Source: Lottia gigantea
Taxonomy: Eukaryota; Mollusca; Gastropoda; Lottiidae
Assembly (NCBI RefSeq): GCF_000327385.1
Contig: NW_008710370.1
Coordinates: forward strand, 967,922 to 1,031,921
Reading direction: 5' to 3'
Length of the DNA: 64,000 bases
In this document: positions 1-12,860 of the stretch, piece by piece
Layout of the letters: every line of letters starts with the position of its first letter
Numbering within the stretch: position 1 is the first letter of the stretch
The notes under the pieces: model-generated
The model's input: the letters and a program-made list of their open reading frames with translations, nothing else
Database searches by the model: none
What the model was told of the DNA's origin: nothing
Position numbers and translations under genes: made by a program

Positions 1-14
1 TCTTCACCACGTGA

Positions 15-716
15 TCCAGGATCCGCCAACCTTTCTTCCTTCTGTGTTTTTGGACCAGCAAACCACCCCTCAGTCTCCATCCAAGTCGAGACGTGTATCC
101 AGACCCCCCCCCCCCTCGAACCAGATCCCAGTCCGTTCCTAATGCTACAATTCTAACAACTACCAAACCAGTACCAATCACACCGTCGACGACCATTATA
201 TCCGCTACCAAACCGTATTATCACCAAACCAAGGACAAATCATTATGGAAGCTACCTGCTCTAAAGAAATCTACCTTTATAATTGGATCATCTAACCTGA
301 ATCGAATTACCAAAACCAGTTCAGACACTGAAATACATTCTTACCCCGGTGCCCAAGTCCATCACATACAGTCAAACCTGAAATCATACGACCATGATCC
401 CAAACCTACTACCATTATTCTTCATGTAGGCCTCAACAACCGTGATCAGCTACCAAAGACCTCCTTTAACCAAGCCCAGAAATTTATCGCCACAGCCAAC
501 AAAACCTTCCCAAACTCCAAGATCCTCTTCACATGTATACCCATTTCAAAAAAAATCTCGAAGAAAGCACAACAGAACCTCAGAACTCTCAACAACATGA
601 TGATGGAGTCCAGTATCAACAGCGCAACAATCTTACCACCCTACGAAGAAGAATTCGAAACAGTTGATAATCTTTATTGGTCTCCAGAAACAGCAAACAG
701 CATTTATTTGTTTTAG
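15..716 (+). pseudogene. SGNH/GDSL-hydrolase-like segment of the Penelope-like element
   Basis: The frame is open from about position 15 to the stop at 716. It starts with a low-complexity Pro/Thr/Ser region, then a compact alpha/beta domain with SGNH-type blocks: IIGSSNLNRI (nucleophile-elbow-like Ser), YPGAQVHHI, HVGLNNRD (block III-like Gly/Asn), and a C-terminal DNLYW where the family normally has D-x-x-H. The last block has Tyr where the catalytic His is expected, so activity is doubtful. The PLE N-terminal region follows directly on the same strand, so I read it as the 5' coding part of that element, not a host gene. Esterase-like domains are known in ORF1 of CR1-type LINEs; the link to a PLE here is inferred from adjacency. 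Confidence 0.6.
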
Positions 717-771
717 ATACACCAGCTTCAAGCATCGAGTAAGTCTTTTAACTAATTACTGGGGATAAAAA

Positions 772-2734
772 TACTGAGAGGCCACCGCTAGGCCAAACTG
801 TAGTTAACTTGAGCCGCAAAATTCTCACACCCCTTCAGCATTCAATCTAAGACCGTGGACTAAAATTTATTCCCACACCAAAGATAGCTAACTTGAATTA
901 TCTCCGACCATCCATTAAACGATTTCAACGAAATCTTAGCTGCACATCTTTTTTTCGAAATGTTGTGTCATTCTGAATAGGGAGGATTACGTTTCAGAAG
1001 CAGAGAATCAACTGAATAATCCTAAACATTATGCCATTTTACCGAAACCAATTTTCAAAGAAACTGCTAACATGATTAACAATATTCTTGCCGATTTAGT
1101 CAAAACTAGTTATCTCAAACAGAAACAATATGACTATCTGTCTGCCAAACCTAATTGTCGCGAGAGACATTTTTACACTATGCCTAATATCCATAAGAAT
1201 CCAACCAAGGAGTGGTTTATCTCGAATAAAATCCCTAAAGGCCGCCCGATTATATCTGACTGTGGTAGTGAGTCATATGCAGTGTCAGAATACATTGCTC
1301 ATTTCTTACTACATCTAGCATGTCAACATCGCGCCTACCTTAAAGACACAACCGATTTTGTCAAGAAAATAAAAAATCTTCGAGTTCCCTCTAATGCTAT
1401 TTTAATTTCTATCGACGTTTCTTCTATGTATACCAATATCGATAACACTACTGGTTTAACGGCAGTTCGTAAAGCTTTTAATAGAAACCCAGATCCAAAC
1501 AGACCCGACGATGCAATTCTACAGCTTTTAGAGATTTGTCTTAGTAGAAACGATTTCACATTTAATGGTAAAACATATTTACAAACTTCAGGGACAGCAA
1601 TGGGCAAACGATTCGCCCCTTCGTACGCAAACCTTTTCATGGCAGAGTGGGAACGTGAAGTGTTGCCCCTCTGTCCATTTGACCCCCTTTTTTACGGACG
1701 CTTTTTGGATGACATTTTTATGGTTTGGACTTATTCTATCGAACAGTTTTGGGAATTCTTTGAAATTCTCAACAACCACCATCCTTCTATGAAACTAACC
1801 GCAAACGTGAGTAACAAAAGCATAGACTTTCTCGATACCACAGTCTTTAAGGGAGATTTTATAGCAGAAACAAATAAACTGGATATTAAAGTGTATTTCA
1901 AAGAAACTGATACTCATCAACTCTTGCACAAGAGCTCCTTTCACCCAAAACATACCTTTTCTGGTATAATTAAGTCACAAGTTTTACGATTTCATCGAAT
2001 TTGTACAAGACCTTTTGATTTCAACCAAGCCTATACGATTGTTTTCTCAAAATTGAAAGAGCGTGGGTACTCTAAACGATCTTACGAAACATAAAAAATT
2101 CCACCTTAGCACAAATAGCAGCTAAAAACAGACTTTATGCCGAAGTACCTCCAGGTTTAAGAAGTGCTCCATGTTTGTCCAGTAGATGCAAAACATGTCC
2201 CTTTATATCAGAAACTCATTATTTTGTAAGCAACTCTACGAATAAAAGGTACCCGATCCAGGAACATCTAACATGTGAACATTCGAATGTAATATATTTA
2301 ATTTCATGAAAGAAATGCCCCAAACAATATGTAGGAGAAACTAAGAATAATTTATGAACTCGCTTTAATGCTCATAGGTCAGACATCAAATTAAAGAAAG
2401 ACAAGCCTGTTTCTAATCATTTCAACCTCGACGACCATTCAATAGACGATCTCGCCCTAATCCCAATTGAGCGTATAGAAATTGACTTGCCCGAAGATGA
2501 AACTACCAAATTCCGTCAATCTAGGGAAGCCCATTGGATTGAGACATTGAATACAGCAAGACCTATAGGACTGAATATTCATCATAATGTAGGCATAGTT
2601 CATGCCCACTATAAGAGCCTTCAAGAGAAATTCCCCCATGTCTATAAGCAGAAAATGATAGTTGCATATTTAAAAAAAAATAAGAACTTAAATGATAATA
2701 TTGTTCATAGTAAACTAAAAACAATCAGTACATA
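772..2734 (+). pseudogene. PLE reverse transcriptase plus GIY-YIG endonuclease (decayed)
   Basis: The longest open stretch is 1072-2094 (340 residues); its Met is internal, since PLE-like sequence begins near 772 (KNTERPPLGQTVVNL). RT landmarks in that stretch are FYTMPNIHK (near residue 34), GRPIISDC (58-65), motif A LISIDVSSMYTNI (111-123), motif B TSGTAMGKRFAPSYANLFM (172-190) and motif C RFLDDIFMVW (210-219), the FLDD form being usual in PLEs. Downstream, around 2170-2600, lie a Cys-rich linker and a GIY-YIG domain (KQYVGETKNN, then an R-x-x-x-H helix). A few breaks interrupt the frame, so no intact protein is expected. Confidence 0.85.
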
Positions 2735-2750
2735 ACAGATATTATACTTC

Positions 2751-3391
2751 TTATTTTATTTTTTTCTAATTTCAGATCAGAATAAGAACAGAAGAAAACC
2801 CAATATCAAGACCCTTAATCCTAATTTCTAAATGAAGTGTCTGCTCCACCCTAGGCCTGTACATTTGGCAGAATCAAACCCTCCCTTCCCCGAAATCAAA
2901 TTTGCCTACTTTTCTTTGTAATTAACATCACCTACTTTTCTGCACTGAGAAAAGCCTGTTATAAAATGGAATTTAAGGTCAATTCTAACAAGAAGAATGA
3001 CTGTATTAGATGTTATTTAATATAAGCTGTTCTCTTCTATTAGATTGGGTTGTCTGCATTTGTTGTAATTGAGTTAAAGGCATTTGAAGTTTCAATAATA
3101 TTTAAAAAGTCATTTTCCATTTCCCAGACGGGTCAGATGTTGGGAATATTTCTATTCCTATTTCTATATCGCTTTACAATTGATGTATTGAACACTATTT
3201 CAAGAGTAAGAATTGTTTGTAAGTATTGAAGACATTATATAGTTTGGATGTTCTACAAATTGTATATAATATTAGGAAATGGTATATAGGATAAGGAATA
3301 ACAGTAATATATACATATCATATTAACCACTGCTAATGACTGACGACAAGGTGACAAATAAACATTAAAGATAAGTGTATATTGACGGATG
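2751..3391. other. AT-rich sequence with no recognised gene
   Basis: No coding similarity or clear repeat is visible. The first few hundred bases may still be PLE 3' untranslated sequence. A CTGACGA string near 3341 resembles part of a hammerhead core but lacks a clean GAAA partner. Confidence 0.4.
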
Positions 3392-3690
3392 CTTAAAGAG
3401 ACGAGTGTGCCTTTTTTCACCAGTCGTACCTTAGTCTCAGAAACGGAATTGTTTGTAGTAGCTAAGCCAATCAGTTATAGTGTTCACAGCTCACCGTCGA
3501 AATTTGAGCCCTAAAATCTATGTGTGTACATTATCTGCGTTTGAAAGTTTAAAAGACGAGTCGTCTTTTCTTGGGACATTGTCATATATAAAAACGCCAT
3601 CTATAGAAATACCAAAAGAAATTCCTAGTTTGAGATATTTTTGAAGGGATCATTTTGAAAAGACAATGGAGGTTATATCTAAAAAAAAAA
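3392..3690 (+). mobile_element. MITE family A (TTAAAGGGACA ends), truncated copy
   Basis: Starts TTAAAGAGAC and carries the family's diagnostic segments in order: TTAGTCTCAGAAACGG, the AGTGTTCACAGCTCACC block, AATTTGAGCC, TTTGAAAG and GAGATATTTTTGAAGGGAT. Other copies lie at 20.6, 23.8, 29.1, 32.6, 36.4 and 46.6 kb. Full copies are about 320-360 bp and end TGTCCCTTTAA, so the terminal inverted repeat is TTAAAGGGACA. This copy lacks the far end. Confidence 0.75.
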
Positions 3691-4465
3691 ATCGACCCGA
3701 TAGTGATATTCTATACCGTTTCAAAAAGATTATCATTTTTTTCAAAGAATGTCATCTTTACAATTTGCAATGTCTTGTCTTATATCAGGCAAAAAATGAT
3801 ACAATTTATCTTTGCGTAAACAAGTTTATGCTTATAGTTCCCCCCTCTCTGGAGATTTCAAATTGATTTTCCTATAAATTATTCAAATGATAAGCTTCCT
3901 TTCAATGTCTGGTCTATGGGCCAAAAATAGATTGAAAATATATAACGTAATTACGTACAGCGATATGGTCGTCACGGCGTTTACTATTGTTATAAAACAT
4001 AATTATTGATTCTGATATACAGTTATCTTTTATGAGAAAAAGTACTCATAATAAATATAAGAGTTCTTTTTAATCATTAAGTGGTTATTTATTACGATTA
4101 TCTCAGCCAAAAATTTGATTTACATTGAAAGAAATTGTTATCTATGAGATGGTTTTAGAATGCTAGCAATTCTTAAAGTTCGTAGACACAATTGTATTGA
4201 AACTTTTCTAATGAAATCGTCATCGAAGAGAAAACAATTGTATTATTCTTGTGTAGTAATAGTATAGAAATTGTTCTTATGTAATATCGCATTTGGTCTC
4301 TGAGGGGAAAAGTGATATTTTTGTATTATTTTGTCTCCATAGATTAAAAAAAACTTGATATTTAACTTCTGAAATATGTCATTTATGGAGAACCAATGTT
4401 CGTGTTGTACATTGCTTGACTTAAGTATAAGTTGGCATTTCAAACTATGAAATGTACTAATTGAC
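3691..4465. other. AT-rich sequence, nothing recognised
   Basis: No gene, RNA or strong repeat is seen. Short open frames here have no recognisable domain. Confidence 0.4.
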
Positions 4466-5125
4466 ATTAAGATATAACTCATTAACTTAACATTAAAATA
4501 TCTCTTAATATTGAGATATCATTTGACATCAAGATATAACTTAACACTTTAATATAACTTGACATTAAACTATAGATATAAATTTACACTTAGATATAAC
4601 TTGACATTAAGTTAAAATATAATTTGACATTAAGATATTGCTTGACATGAAAATATAACTTGACATTTAGGTATAACGTGACATTAAGATATCATTTGAC
4701 ATTAAGATATAATATGACATTTTGTCTATAATTTGACATTTATATATAATTTGACATTAAGATATAATTTGACGTTTAGATATAATTTGACATTAAGATA
4801 TAATTGTGATATTAAAATATAAGTTAATACTAAGATATAATTTGATATTAAGATATTACTCGACATTTAGATATAATTTGGTCAATTCCATATTTATTTT
4901 GCCATTAAGATCAAATTTGACATTTTGTATGTTATAATTTGAGACAAATATGTAACTTGACATTGTTATATAATTTGACATTAATATTTGGATATATTTT
5001 TGTCAATTCCTTTATAATTTGAAATTATCATCAAAATTGACATCAAGATATAATTTCACATCAAGATATAACTTATAACTTATATATAGATAAGATATAA
5101 TTTGACATTAAGATATAACTTGACT
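4466..5125. repeat. Diverged tandem array, unit about 18 bp
   Basis: The unit is close to TTAAGATATAATTTGACA, repeated some 30 times with many substitutions and small indels. Several blocks are disrupted by unrelated AT-rich sequence. The low identity between units suggests an old array. Confidence 0.8.
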
Positions 5126-5599
5126 TGAATATGATTTCGGATTGATCGTAAACACATTGTAGACAACTTGGTTATTGCATGATAAAATAACGTTGTTTGA
5201 GTATTATGATATTTCACCAAAACGATTATATTATTTTCAGCTTAGAGAACTCTATTTTTCTATTTTTGGACCTGTTAAGATTTATCAGATAGCAGATATC
5301 ACGGTTAGGTCGATATAAACCATATCCTATTACATATTTATAACCATTCAACACCAAAATTTACTACGTTTTCTACTATAAGATATATTTCGATTTTTAT
5401 TGATACAATTACGGTCTGAATAGTCAAAAAAATAAAATCGAAAACAAACAATGGCTTGTCAACAGTTATGTTCTTGATAAACCTACACAGTCAAGATACA
5501 CTTACGAGATTTTATCTGCATACTAAATGGATTTTTTTACAATTTATTTTAGTAATTCTCAAAACTAAATCAATAATGTTAAAATAACAATTGCCTCTC

Positions 5600-5845
5600 C
5601 CAGTTACAAATTGACAGCCCTTGGTACAAATTGACACCATTAAGATACAAATCGATGTTATCAAGATGCTATCAAGATACAAACTGTCAGCATAAGGTAC
5701 AAATTGATACCATCAAGATACAAATCGATGCTATCTAGATACAAAGCAGTGCTATCGAGATACAAATTGACACCCCAAGTACAAATGGACAACGTCGAGA
5801 TACAAATTGATGCTATCAAGATACAAATTGACACTATCCGGATAT
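5600..5845. repeat. Diverged tandem array, unit about 20 bp
   Basis: About a dozen units close to ATCAAGATACAAATTGACAC follow each other. The core GATACAAATTGACA resembles the unit of the array at 4.5-5.1 kb, so the two may share an origin. Confidence 0.75.
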
Positions 5846-6399
5846 CTGCTTACAATATTTTCATGTTAATAGGCATTATTCATTCATGAACTGACATACT
5901 TAATGGTATATAAACGTCTATTGTTAAGAAACACTTAAATAGTCAGGATGTTAAAATCCTTTGTTGTTTATCAGATATGAATTAATAATACAAAGCTGAA
6001 AATACTTTGACGACTTTCGTGTTCTTAAGTGTTTAGTGCAATGATTAGAAAAAGTTCTTAAGAATGAGCAAATTATTGCATGTTAGAATGACTTCAGACT
6101 CGAAATAGATTTGTTTACAACATTAAAGAGCACAATTTGGTTTTTCAATTGAAAATTCTACAAATGTAGTGTCACGATCTCTTTGAGACAATTTCTGCTA
6201 TTCTGGTGCCAAAGTTTATTTCTAGTGTGCATGAAGTAAAGAATAAACTTAGAAACAAGACCATTCTTTTTTATAAAATCGTTATTTTTCGAACTGAAAA
6301 TAGTATTGTAATAACATGAACACATGTCAGTAGTTATTCTGCATGTCAAAAACATCTTTTACAATAATCCAAGAGCAATATCCTATAATCTGCATGGAT

Positions 6400-7110
6400 T
6401 CGGGTAAAATGCTGTCTACAGAAGAGTCGTCACAGGAGAGCTTACAATGAAGTTGTTGGGACAAAGAGGCATGAATCTAATTGGTTGTAGAATAATCTCG
6501 GGGATAGTCCAATCCTTCAGCAAATTCATCAGAACGTAATTTTAAAACATCCGTATTGGACGTGTACTCAAGTCCACCATAAGAGTCATCAGAACAGAGC
6601 TAAAAAACAATTTGGACTCAAGAACTTAAAACTAAAAGACAATAAAAAAAACTCCGAGAAAGTCTAGTCCATCAGTTCACCAGCAGAGTCATCACATCAG
6701 ACTCAAAAACAGCCTTCTCAAAAAACTAAACGGAACTTAAAAACAGCGTTTTTGTACTGGATATTTTAAGTTAATAGATTTAGTACAGGATACCAGTATG
6801 ACCATACGAATGGATCTCAAAAAGAACGTTTTTGGACTTTAGTTCAATAAGCTTAGAGTTTAGATTACCAGATGTTATCGAGAACAAAACTTTCACCAGC
6901 AGTGTTGTAACAACGGAGCTTAGAAATACAGTTACTGAACTCCAAAGCGTTTAGTTAAAGAATTATTTCGTTGAATTCTACAGCGTTAAGCTAATAGTCG
7001 AGCGATGCCCACTAAAAGGGACAGTATAGTCCTTCAGCAAAGTCAGAAGGCGATCAGTATGTATTCGAGGTATTTTTCGGACCAACTACCAACAGATCAG
7101 TTACGACTAA
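6400..7110. repeat. Very diverged long-period repeat
   Basis: Strings such as AGTCCATCAG, CACCAGCAGAGTCATCA and AGTCCACCATAAGAGTCATC recur every 100-150 bases with an 'ACAGAGCTTAAAAACA' type follow-up. This looks like an old tandem array, but units are too diverged to give a firm period by eye. The flanking 5846-6399 and 7111-8218 hold nothing recognised. Confidence 0.4.
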
Positions 7111-8218
7111 TTAGTATAGGTCTATATTGATTCTGTATTGTATTCTGTTACACATCAAATCATCGATTATTAGTTGACGCTAGTTTTATTTTAATGATTT
7201 TCTCTCTCGTATTTGCCATCATATCATACGGACACTTTTAAACGCAATTACGCTATTATTCAACATACATCAGGCGTGCTATTCTGCAATTCACAGTTTT
7301 AAAAATGTATCTAGGATCGATGATGTAACGTTTGTATATGTCTTAAATCCACGTTATTATCTCGTTTATATTGCAATCAAATTTAATTCAGTGGGGCCTA
7401 TTTATTCATGGCATTTATATCAAGTTACCATATTTGGATCCAAAACAGCGTTGGAAATTCTGAATATTTCAACAGCAATCAAAACCTAGTAGAGCTCATC
7501 TCATTCTGCCGACGTGTTTCGAATAGATTACACAGGACACCTAGTTTGGAAATGGAAATCAACTTTCGCCTGTCTGTTCGTTAGAACAAAACATTGTTGA
7601 AATTGAGAAAATAAGTTTAAATTGTTTCTTATAGCTTAAGAATAAAGCGATTGAAATATCCGAATTTTTATTGTTATGTTATTAACAGTTCTTGTCAATT
7701 TTTTTTTTATAAAATTGGCGAAATTCTCTTCGAAAAGTGTTCAAAGTTTGGCTCTGAACACCAATTTCTTGACAAATTTTGAAAAACCCTATGAAGCCTT
7801 TCAAATATAGAAAAAATCATAAATATTTCCCATGGCCTTTCATTTTTTAAAGTACATTCTGTGGTTGTATGCTACCTTGCCTGACAAACTGTCTTATGTA
7901 ATCAATCATTTAATACATGTATTTACTTAGACTATCCTCTGAAACAATTTCACAGAAAACCCGCAGATATGTTTCTCTGTTGAGTAATTACTCAAAACGC
8001 AAGCCTTGGGTACATCACTAGGACAAGTTCATTTTAGATGGTTAATGGATGTCTTTTTAAATCCAACGAATAATGCTCTTAGTCTTTAAATTTCCCACGA
8101 TCAACATCATATTTTGGTTTTCTTTCAATTTATCTATGGAATCACTAATTACTCTAACGTAATTAAGTGTAACTTTCTAAAGTGAATATTACATAATGTA
8201 ACTACGGACAATAGGCTA

Positions 8219-8480
8219 ACTAATCTTCATATATCACAGAATGCAGTCATTTGATTGAATTGTACGCCAGCGAATACAGCCAGTGCGAGCCCGCCAAAAC
8301 AAAGGCTGTCAATATTATGGTTGCCCATAGGTCTCTGATTGGGTGTATATATGCGTGCGTACAATCCAATCAAATTGCTTCATTTACAAACTTCCACGAT
8401 ACAAGAAAGGTGCGAAGTTCATAATAGCTTGAAAGATGATCTTTTAATTGCAAACAAGCATATCATTTTCTGTACATTTG
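8219..8480. mobile_element. MITE family C, old degenerate copy
   Basis: Contains the family C internal blocks TATCACAGAATGCAG and TTTGATTGAATTGTACG, then later their inverted partners ACAATCCAATCAAATTGCTT, CATTTACAAACTTCC and AATAGCTTGA. The outer ends are decayed. Better copies lie at 37.1, 45.8, 48.4 and 60.6 kb. Confidence 0.6.
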
Positions 8481-9705
8481 TCGTTTATATGCTTTTAACA
8501 TCTGAACATTACTTTCATACTGCTTAAACAAAAAAATCTAATCGATTTTGATTTGGACTTGTGGCCTACGAAAATTAGACCTATAGGCCTATAGGCTATA
8601 GGTCTACCTAGGACCTTAGGCTTACCAACTTTCCCGTTTTATAATTAAAGAATTGCCTAACTAAACAGAAGCCTAATTTATAAAGATGTGTGGGTGATTA
8701 AAAATTGGCTAACTAGACACTATTTATTTTCCATTTAACAAAAGAAACATAATTTACAGATTTGTAGCTATACGCCACCTACCGGTCTCGAAAGTCAGCT
8801 ACTTCCGGAATGTGACAGGCAGTATTTAAAATGGCAGTAATAAATAAGTTGTTCTGAATAGTTAGTTATTGGTTGGGCTATCGATCATTCTAATTGAGGT
8901 GACGACATGTGATTTTACTAGCTCTATCGATTAGCAGATTAATAGTTTCTCATATATTAGAAATGCTTTTAATTTTTGTTTGATAAGGTTAGACTTACAT
9001 TTGCAAAGTTTATATCCATCAATTCTCAAGCCTTCACACGTGCGAACCAAGGTGCTTCAGTAAGTTATAGGTCGATTTGCAATCCTAGAGTTCGATCCTA
9101 GATCGATTACGGCATAGCGTACATCGGGATAGTAGGCCTTAATCCATTTCCCGCTTTCAATTTGGTCAGAGAAAGGAATGCGCTCAATCTCACGAATCTA
9201 ATAATGAACAAAAATGTTGTAGCAAACTTTAGAATTTCCTATGTTGGGCATTATTCGTCAGTGAAATAATCTTGCCTTTTGATTGCAATAATAGGTAAGA
9301 AAAAAATGATATATTTTAAGAAATCGACAACAACTCAATCAATACGTAATGAGAAATTTATAAGTAGAAATTGTCAGATTCATAAAGTGTCAATCTTACT
9401 GTATTAACGCAGGAATTATCAATTCATTGATTACAGCCTGTCAAACCTACTTTATCATCAATATCGTTACTGTTTTATATTATATATTCTCATTTTAATT
9501 ATAGTGTAGGCCCTATTCTTCAGCACTTTGGATACCATATACACGACTTGCTTCTTTTATCATATAGTCTAACTGTGTGTCGTTACAAATACTAACTCGA
9601 TGCCCTTTTTCAATCATTAATTAGATTGTCTTTAATTGTATCTGCATAATATCTATGGTTGTTTTTCTTCTATGTTGTATTTCATTCTATCTTTGTATAA
9701 TCATG
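8481..9705. other. Non-coding sequence with no recognised feature
   Basis: No exon or RNA gene could be supported. A TAGGCCTATAGG-rich palindromic patch lies near 8580-8620. A GTTCGATCC string near 9090 resembles a tRNA B box but has no matching tRNA fold. Confidence 0.4.
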
Positions 9706-10110
9706 TGAGGTTGTTCTGCTAGGTTGTTTTATATTTCCTTTGTTAAATTTTGTTAGGTTGTACTACTAGATTGTTTTATATTTCCTTTGTTTAATTCTGT
9801 TAGGTTGTACTGCTAGGTTGATTTATATTTCCTTTGTTTAATTCTGTTAGGTTGTACTCTAGGTTGTTTTATATTTCCTTTGTTTAATTCTGTTATGTTG
9901 TACTGCTAGGTTGTTTTATATTTCCTTTGTTTAATTCTGTTAGGTTGTACTGCTAGGTTGTTTTATATTTCCTTTGTTTAATTCTGTTATGTTGTACTGC
10001 TAGGTTGTTTCATATTTCCTTTGTTTAATTCTGTTAGGTTGTTCTGCTAGGTTGTTTCATATTTTCTTTGTATAATTCTGTTAGGCTGTGCTGCTAGTTT
10101 GTTTTATAAT
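9706..10110. repeat. Tandem array, unit about 47 bp, with decayed tail to about 10490
   Basis: About eight units contain GTTAGGTTGTACTGCTAGG followed by TTGTTTTATATTTCC and TTTGTTTAATTCT. Units in 9750-10060 are very similar to each other. From about 10110 to 10490 the GCTAGGTTGTCTTATA core recurs in a more diverged form, so the edges of the array are older than the middle. Confidence 0.85.
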
Positions 10111-11390
10111 TTCTCCGTTATATCAACTGTGTTTTCCTGTGCTTCTGCTAGGCTGTCTTAAATTTTATCTGTTGAATTCTGTTAACTTGTTCTTCAGTTA
10201 GGTTGGCTTGATTTTGTTCTTTATTATTGTGCTTTGCTTTGCTAGGTCTAGGTAACTCGGTATAGTTGAGTTTTAGGGAGGTTGCCAATATAACTGGAAG
10301 TTCTAATGCTAGGCTGTCTTATACTTTCCTTAATTGAAACCTCATTTGGTTGTGTTCAAGCTAGGTTGTGTTATAATTTTCGGTGTAATAATTATGTTTG
10401 GTTGTATTCCAACTAGGTATTGAAGCTAGGTTGTCTTATAATTTCCTATGATAACCTTATTTTATTGCGTTTAAGCTAGGTTGTCTTTGTTGTGGTTCGG
10501 CTACCTTAAAACTTTTCATAGTTATAATTTGATTATACAGGAACTGGATATTCGAGTCGAGTTGGTTCTTTTGGCTCCAGCGTTCAAGTACATAGTGATT
10601 AATTAGACACCGTGTTTAACAACAATTGACAGTTGCTATGATTCTATTCTGCCTTTATTGGCAAATGTCTTGATAACGGTGGCTAATTTCATATAATTTC
10701 AAGTTCATGACCGCCAGGTTACACTGATTAAACCAAATAGAAACTAATAAGGCGTATTTTGATCTTAGTGTCAATGTTTCCAGAGTGCTGTCCTTTTGGG
10801 TCCCTTTTCAGAAAACTTCTGCCAATTTTACGATAATTCTAAAGTCTTGAGGAATTTTATTTTCAAGCGTCGCGGTGGCTGGGTGAGAAGGAAATTTGTC
10901 TAATTCCCTTTTTTCTACTTTTGCGTAATAATTCAATTTTGATTTTTGGTCATGTTACATTGACAACCAACACTTTTTAAAAATGAATTTGAGCAGTCAA
11001 CGTTGATTACGAAGACTTGGTCTAAGAGTAAGGAGTTGTCGAATAAAGAAAAAATATGGATGAGGAGTTGGTCCACTGTCTTTTTGATCACGTTTCTCTG
11101 AATGTGATTTCATAACAGAAGTAGGCTTAGTCTACCATAGAAATTCATTATTCCATCCACGGAATTCGGAGGGAATATTGTATGTTTATTTGCACGTTTG
11201 GTAACGATTGAAGTTTTCTATTAGCACGTCTATTTTAAGATAAAAGACGTGAATATGAGAAAGGGATCTCAATATTATTCCTATTAACCTAATTAGACTT
11301 CAAACAACATTCAATTGTTAATGTAATACTAAACTGGTGTGTAAAAGATAGCACACTTTTCCAACACTCTGCTTTTTAAATTAAGTTTTA

Positions 11391-11562
11391 AGTGGCCCTC
11401 ACACCATAGCAACCACCAGTGGCGCCTGTATGGTTGCGAATAAGAATAGCGTCAATATTTCGAATGCAAATGATTTGTGAGTTGCGTTCGGAAACCTTCA
11501 GGGTCATTTTCATTATTAGCAACCATGCACAGCTTATAATCGCTATAGTGTGAGAGCACCTT
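11391..11562. mobile_element. Short foldback MITE with GTGGCCCTCACACCATAGC ends
   Basis: The left end GTGGCCCTCACACCATAGC is matched in inverted orientation by the right end GCTATAGTGTGAGAGCACC, about 170 bp away. This is the shape of a small terminal-inverted-repeat element. The target duplication is not clear. Flanking 10491-11390 and 11563-12769 show no recognised gene. Confidence 0.55.
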
Positions 11563-12769
11563 TATTGTAACATTGATCTGACAGTTATTGCTTCTTTGGA
11601 TAACAAAGTTTAAAAAAATCTAGGATTATGGTATTCAAAGAAGCAGTATGCGCCACCTTCATTATTAAAACGTGAATTGTGATTTAATCCTGTCTCCTAG
11701 TGAACAATATATATGGGTTTTTGTTAATATCCAATATCATTTTATTTTCATTAATGATTCAAGTATTCAAGTTTTTAAAATGTCATAACCATCAGGCTTT
11801 TCAAGTCTTTAATTGCACTATGAAATAAAAAATTAACATAAAACCTTGTAAATTGCCTACTGGGCACTGACACTTTGAAGCTTAAACACTTAACCGAAAT
11901 TGTTTGCTAATACTGAGGATGTTAAAGATTATGCATCAGACCCAATTGTAGGAAGTATGGATGGACAACAATACCTAGTGTCGCCAAAATGGGCATTTCT
12001 TTCTTTATATTTTAATATCTGTGGTTACAACGTCAAAAGTTTTTCTTCACATTCAATGGTTTCGTTCTGTTATATGAAAATCTACGATCAATTAAATTAC
12101 CAAAGTTTGTACAATTTTGTGTTCGTGGTTTGAAAGAACAGTCCATGCTTCAGCAGTGCCAGACAAATCAAAATTTAAACAATAAATGATATCTACCACA
12201 GTAGCTTAAGACAATTGCAGTGTTCAGGTTGAATAGCACACCAATAAGTCTTTAAATCATATGCTTATGTAAAATATCAATGTACCCGAAGATATAATAA
12301 CAACCGACATGAATAATGAAGCTAGTCGGTTCGTGTCTGAACACATTCGTTTAATTAGACCTGGTGTCCTCTCCCGAGACAACTAACAGTAATGCATTAA
12401 ATGCCGATAGTGGTAGCTCTCCTGTGATGATCTATGGATTAATTTTATGTATTGTAAGGTTCGGAAATCCTTAATGGTATTAACAAAATTCCAATACATG
12501 TAGTTTTAAGCCTTTAAGTATCGGTTGGTTGGTAGATGACAGGTTAACGTCTAGCGTAAGCTATGTAGCCAGTTGGGTTCGAAGATGACGGGTTAACTTT
12601 CGCTTCTAGCGGATGCTGACATCGCGAACTAGGTAGTTCTTTGTAGTCGTAGTAGTAGGTAATTGGGTTGAGCTATCACGTATTCGGTAGGGTAGATGAC
12701 ACGTTTTCGAACACGTTTTGCTTATATACCACAAGGATTTCCTAACACCTAACATGGTATGTATGACAA

Positions 12770-12860
12770 TGACGTCATAATCTGCTCAATTAATCTCTTT
12801 TGAATCCCATTAACAATATATATAGGGATTATACTGAGGAGAGCTTCTTCTTCTTCTCAA
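12770..12860 (+). promoter_or_regulatory. Promoter-like cluster: palindromic CRE and TATA box
   Basis: A perfect cAMP-response element TGACGTCA lies at 12770-12777. A TATATATA box follows at about 12817-12824, and some 35 bases later is CTTCTTCTTCTTCTCAAG, followed by GTGACC, which could act as a splice donor. The spacing suits a TATA-driven promoter on the plus strand. No coding exon downstream could be linked to it. Confidence 0.3.

Larger units (their letters stand above)
1..2750 (+). mobile_element. Penelope-like retroelement, degenerate, 5' end outside the window
   Basis: On the plus strand, in order, are an SGNH-hydrolase-like segment, a PLE-type N-terminal region, a reverse transcriptase and a GIY-YIG endonuclease. 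Reverse transcriptase followed by GIY-YIG is the hallmark of Penelope-like elements. The coding region is broken in a handful of places, so this is a dead copy, but it is still easy to read and probably not very old. The 5' boundary lies outside the window. The 3' boundary is set where coding similarity ends and AT-rich DNA begins; no terminal repeat could be confirmed. Confidence 0.85.

Noticed and set aside
2751-3391. Hammerhead-like CTGACGA string near 3341 after the PLE
   Set aside because: The GAAA partner is not intact and no helices can be drawn convincingly.
5704-5889. 61-codon frame with SRYK repeats
   Set aside because: It is a product of the 20-bp tandem array.
9060-9110. tRNA-like B box (GTTCGATCC)
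   Set aside because: No acceptor or anticodon stem can be formed around it and no A box lies at the right distance.
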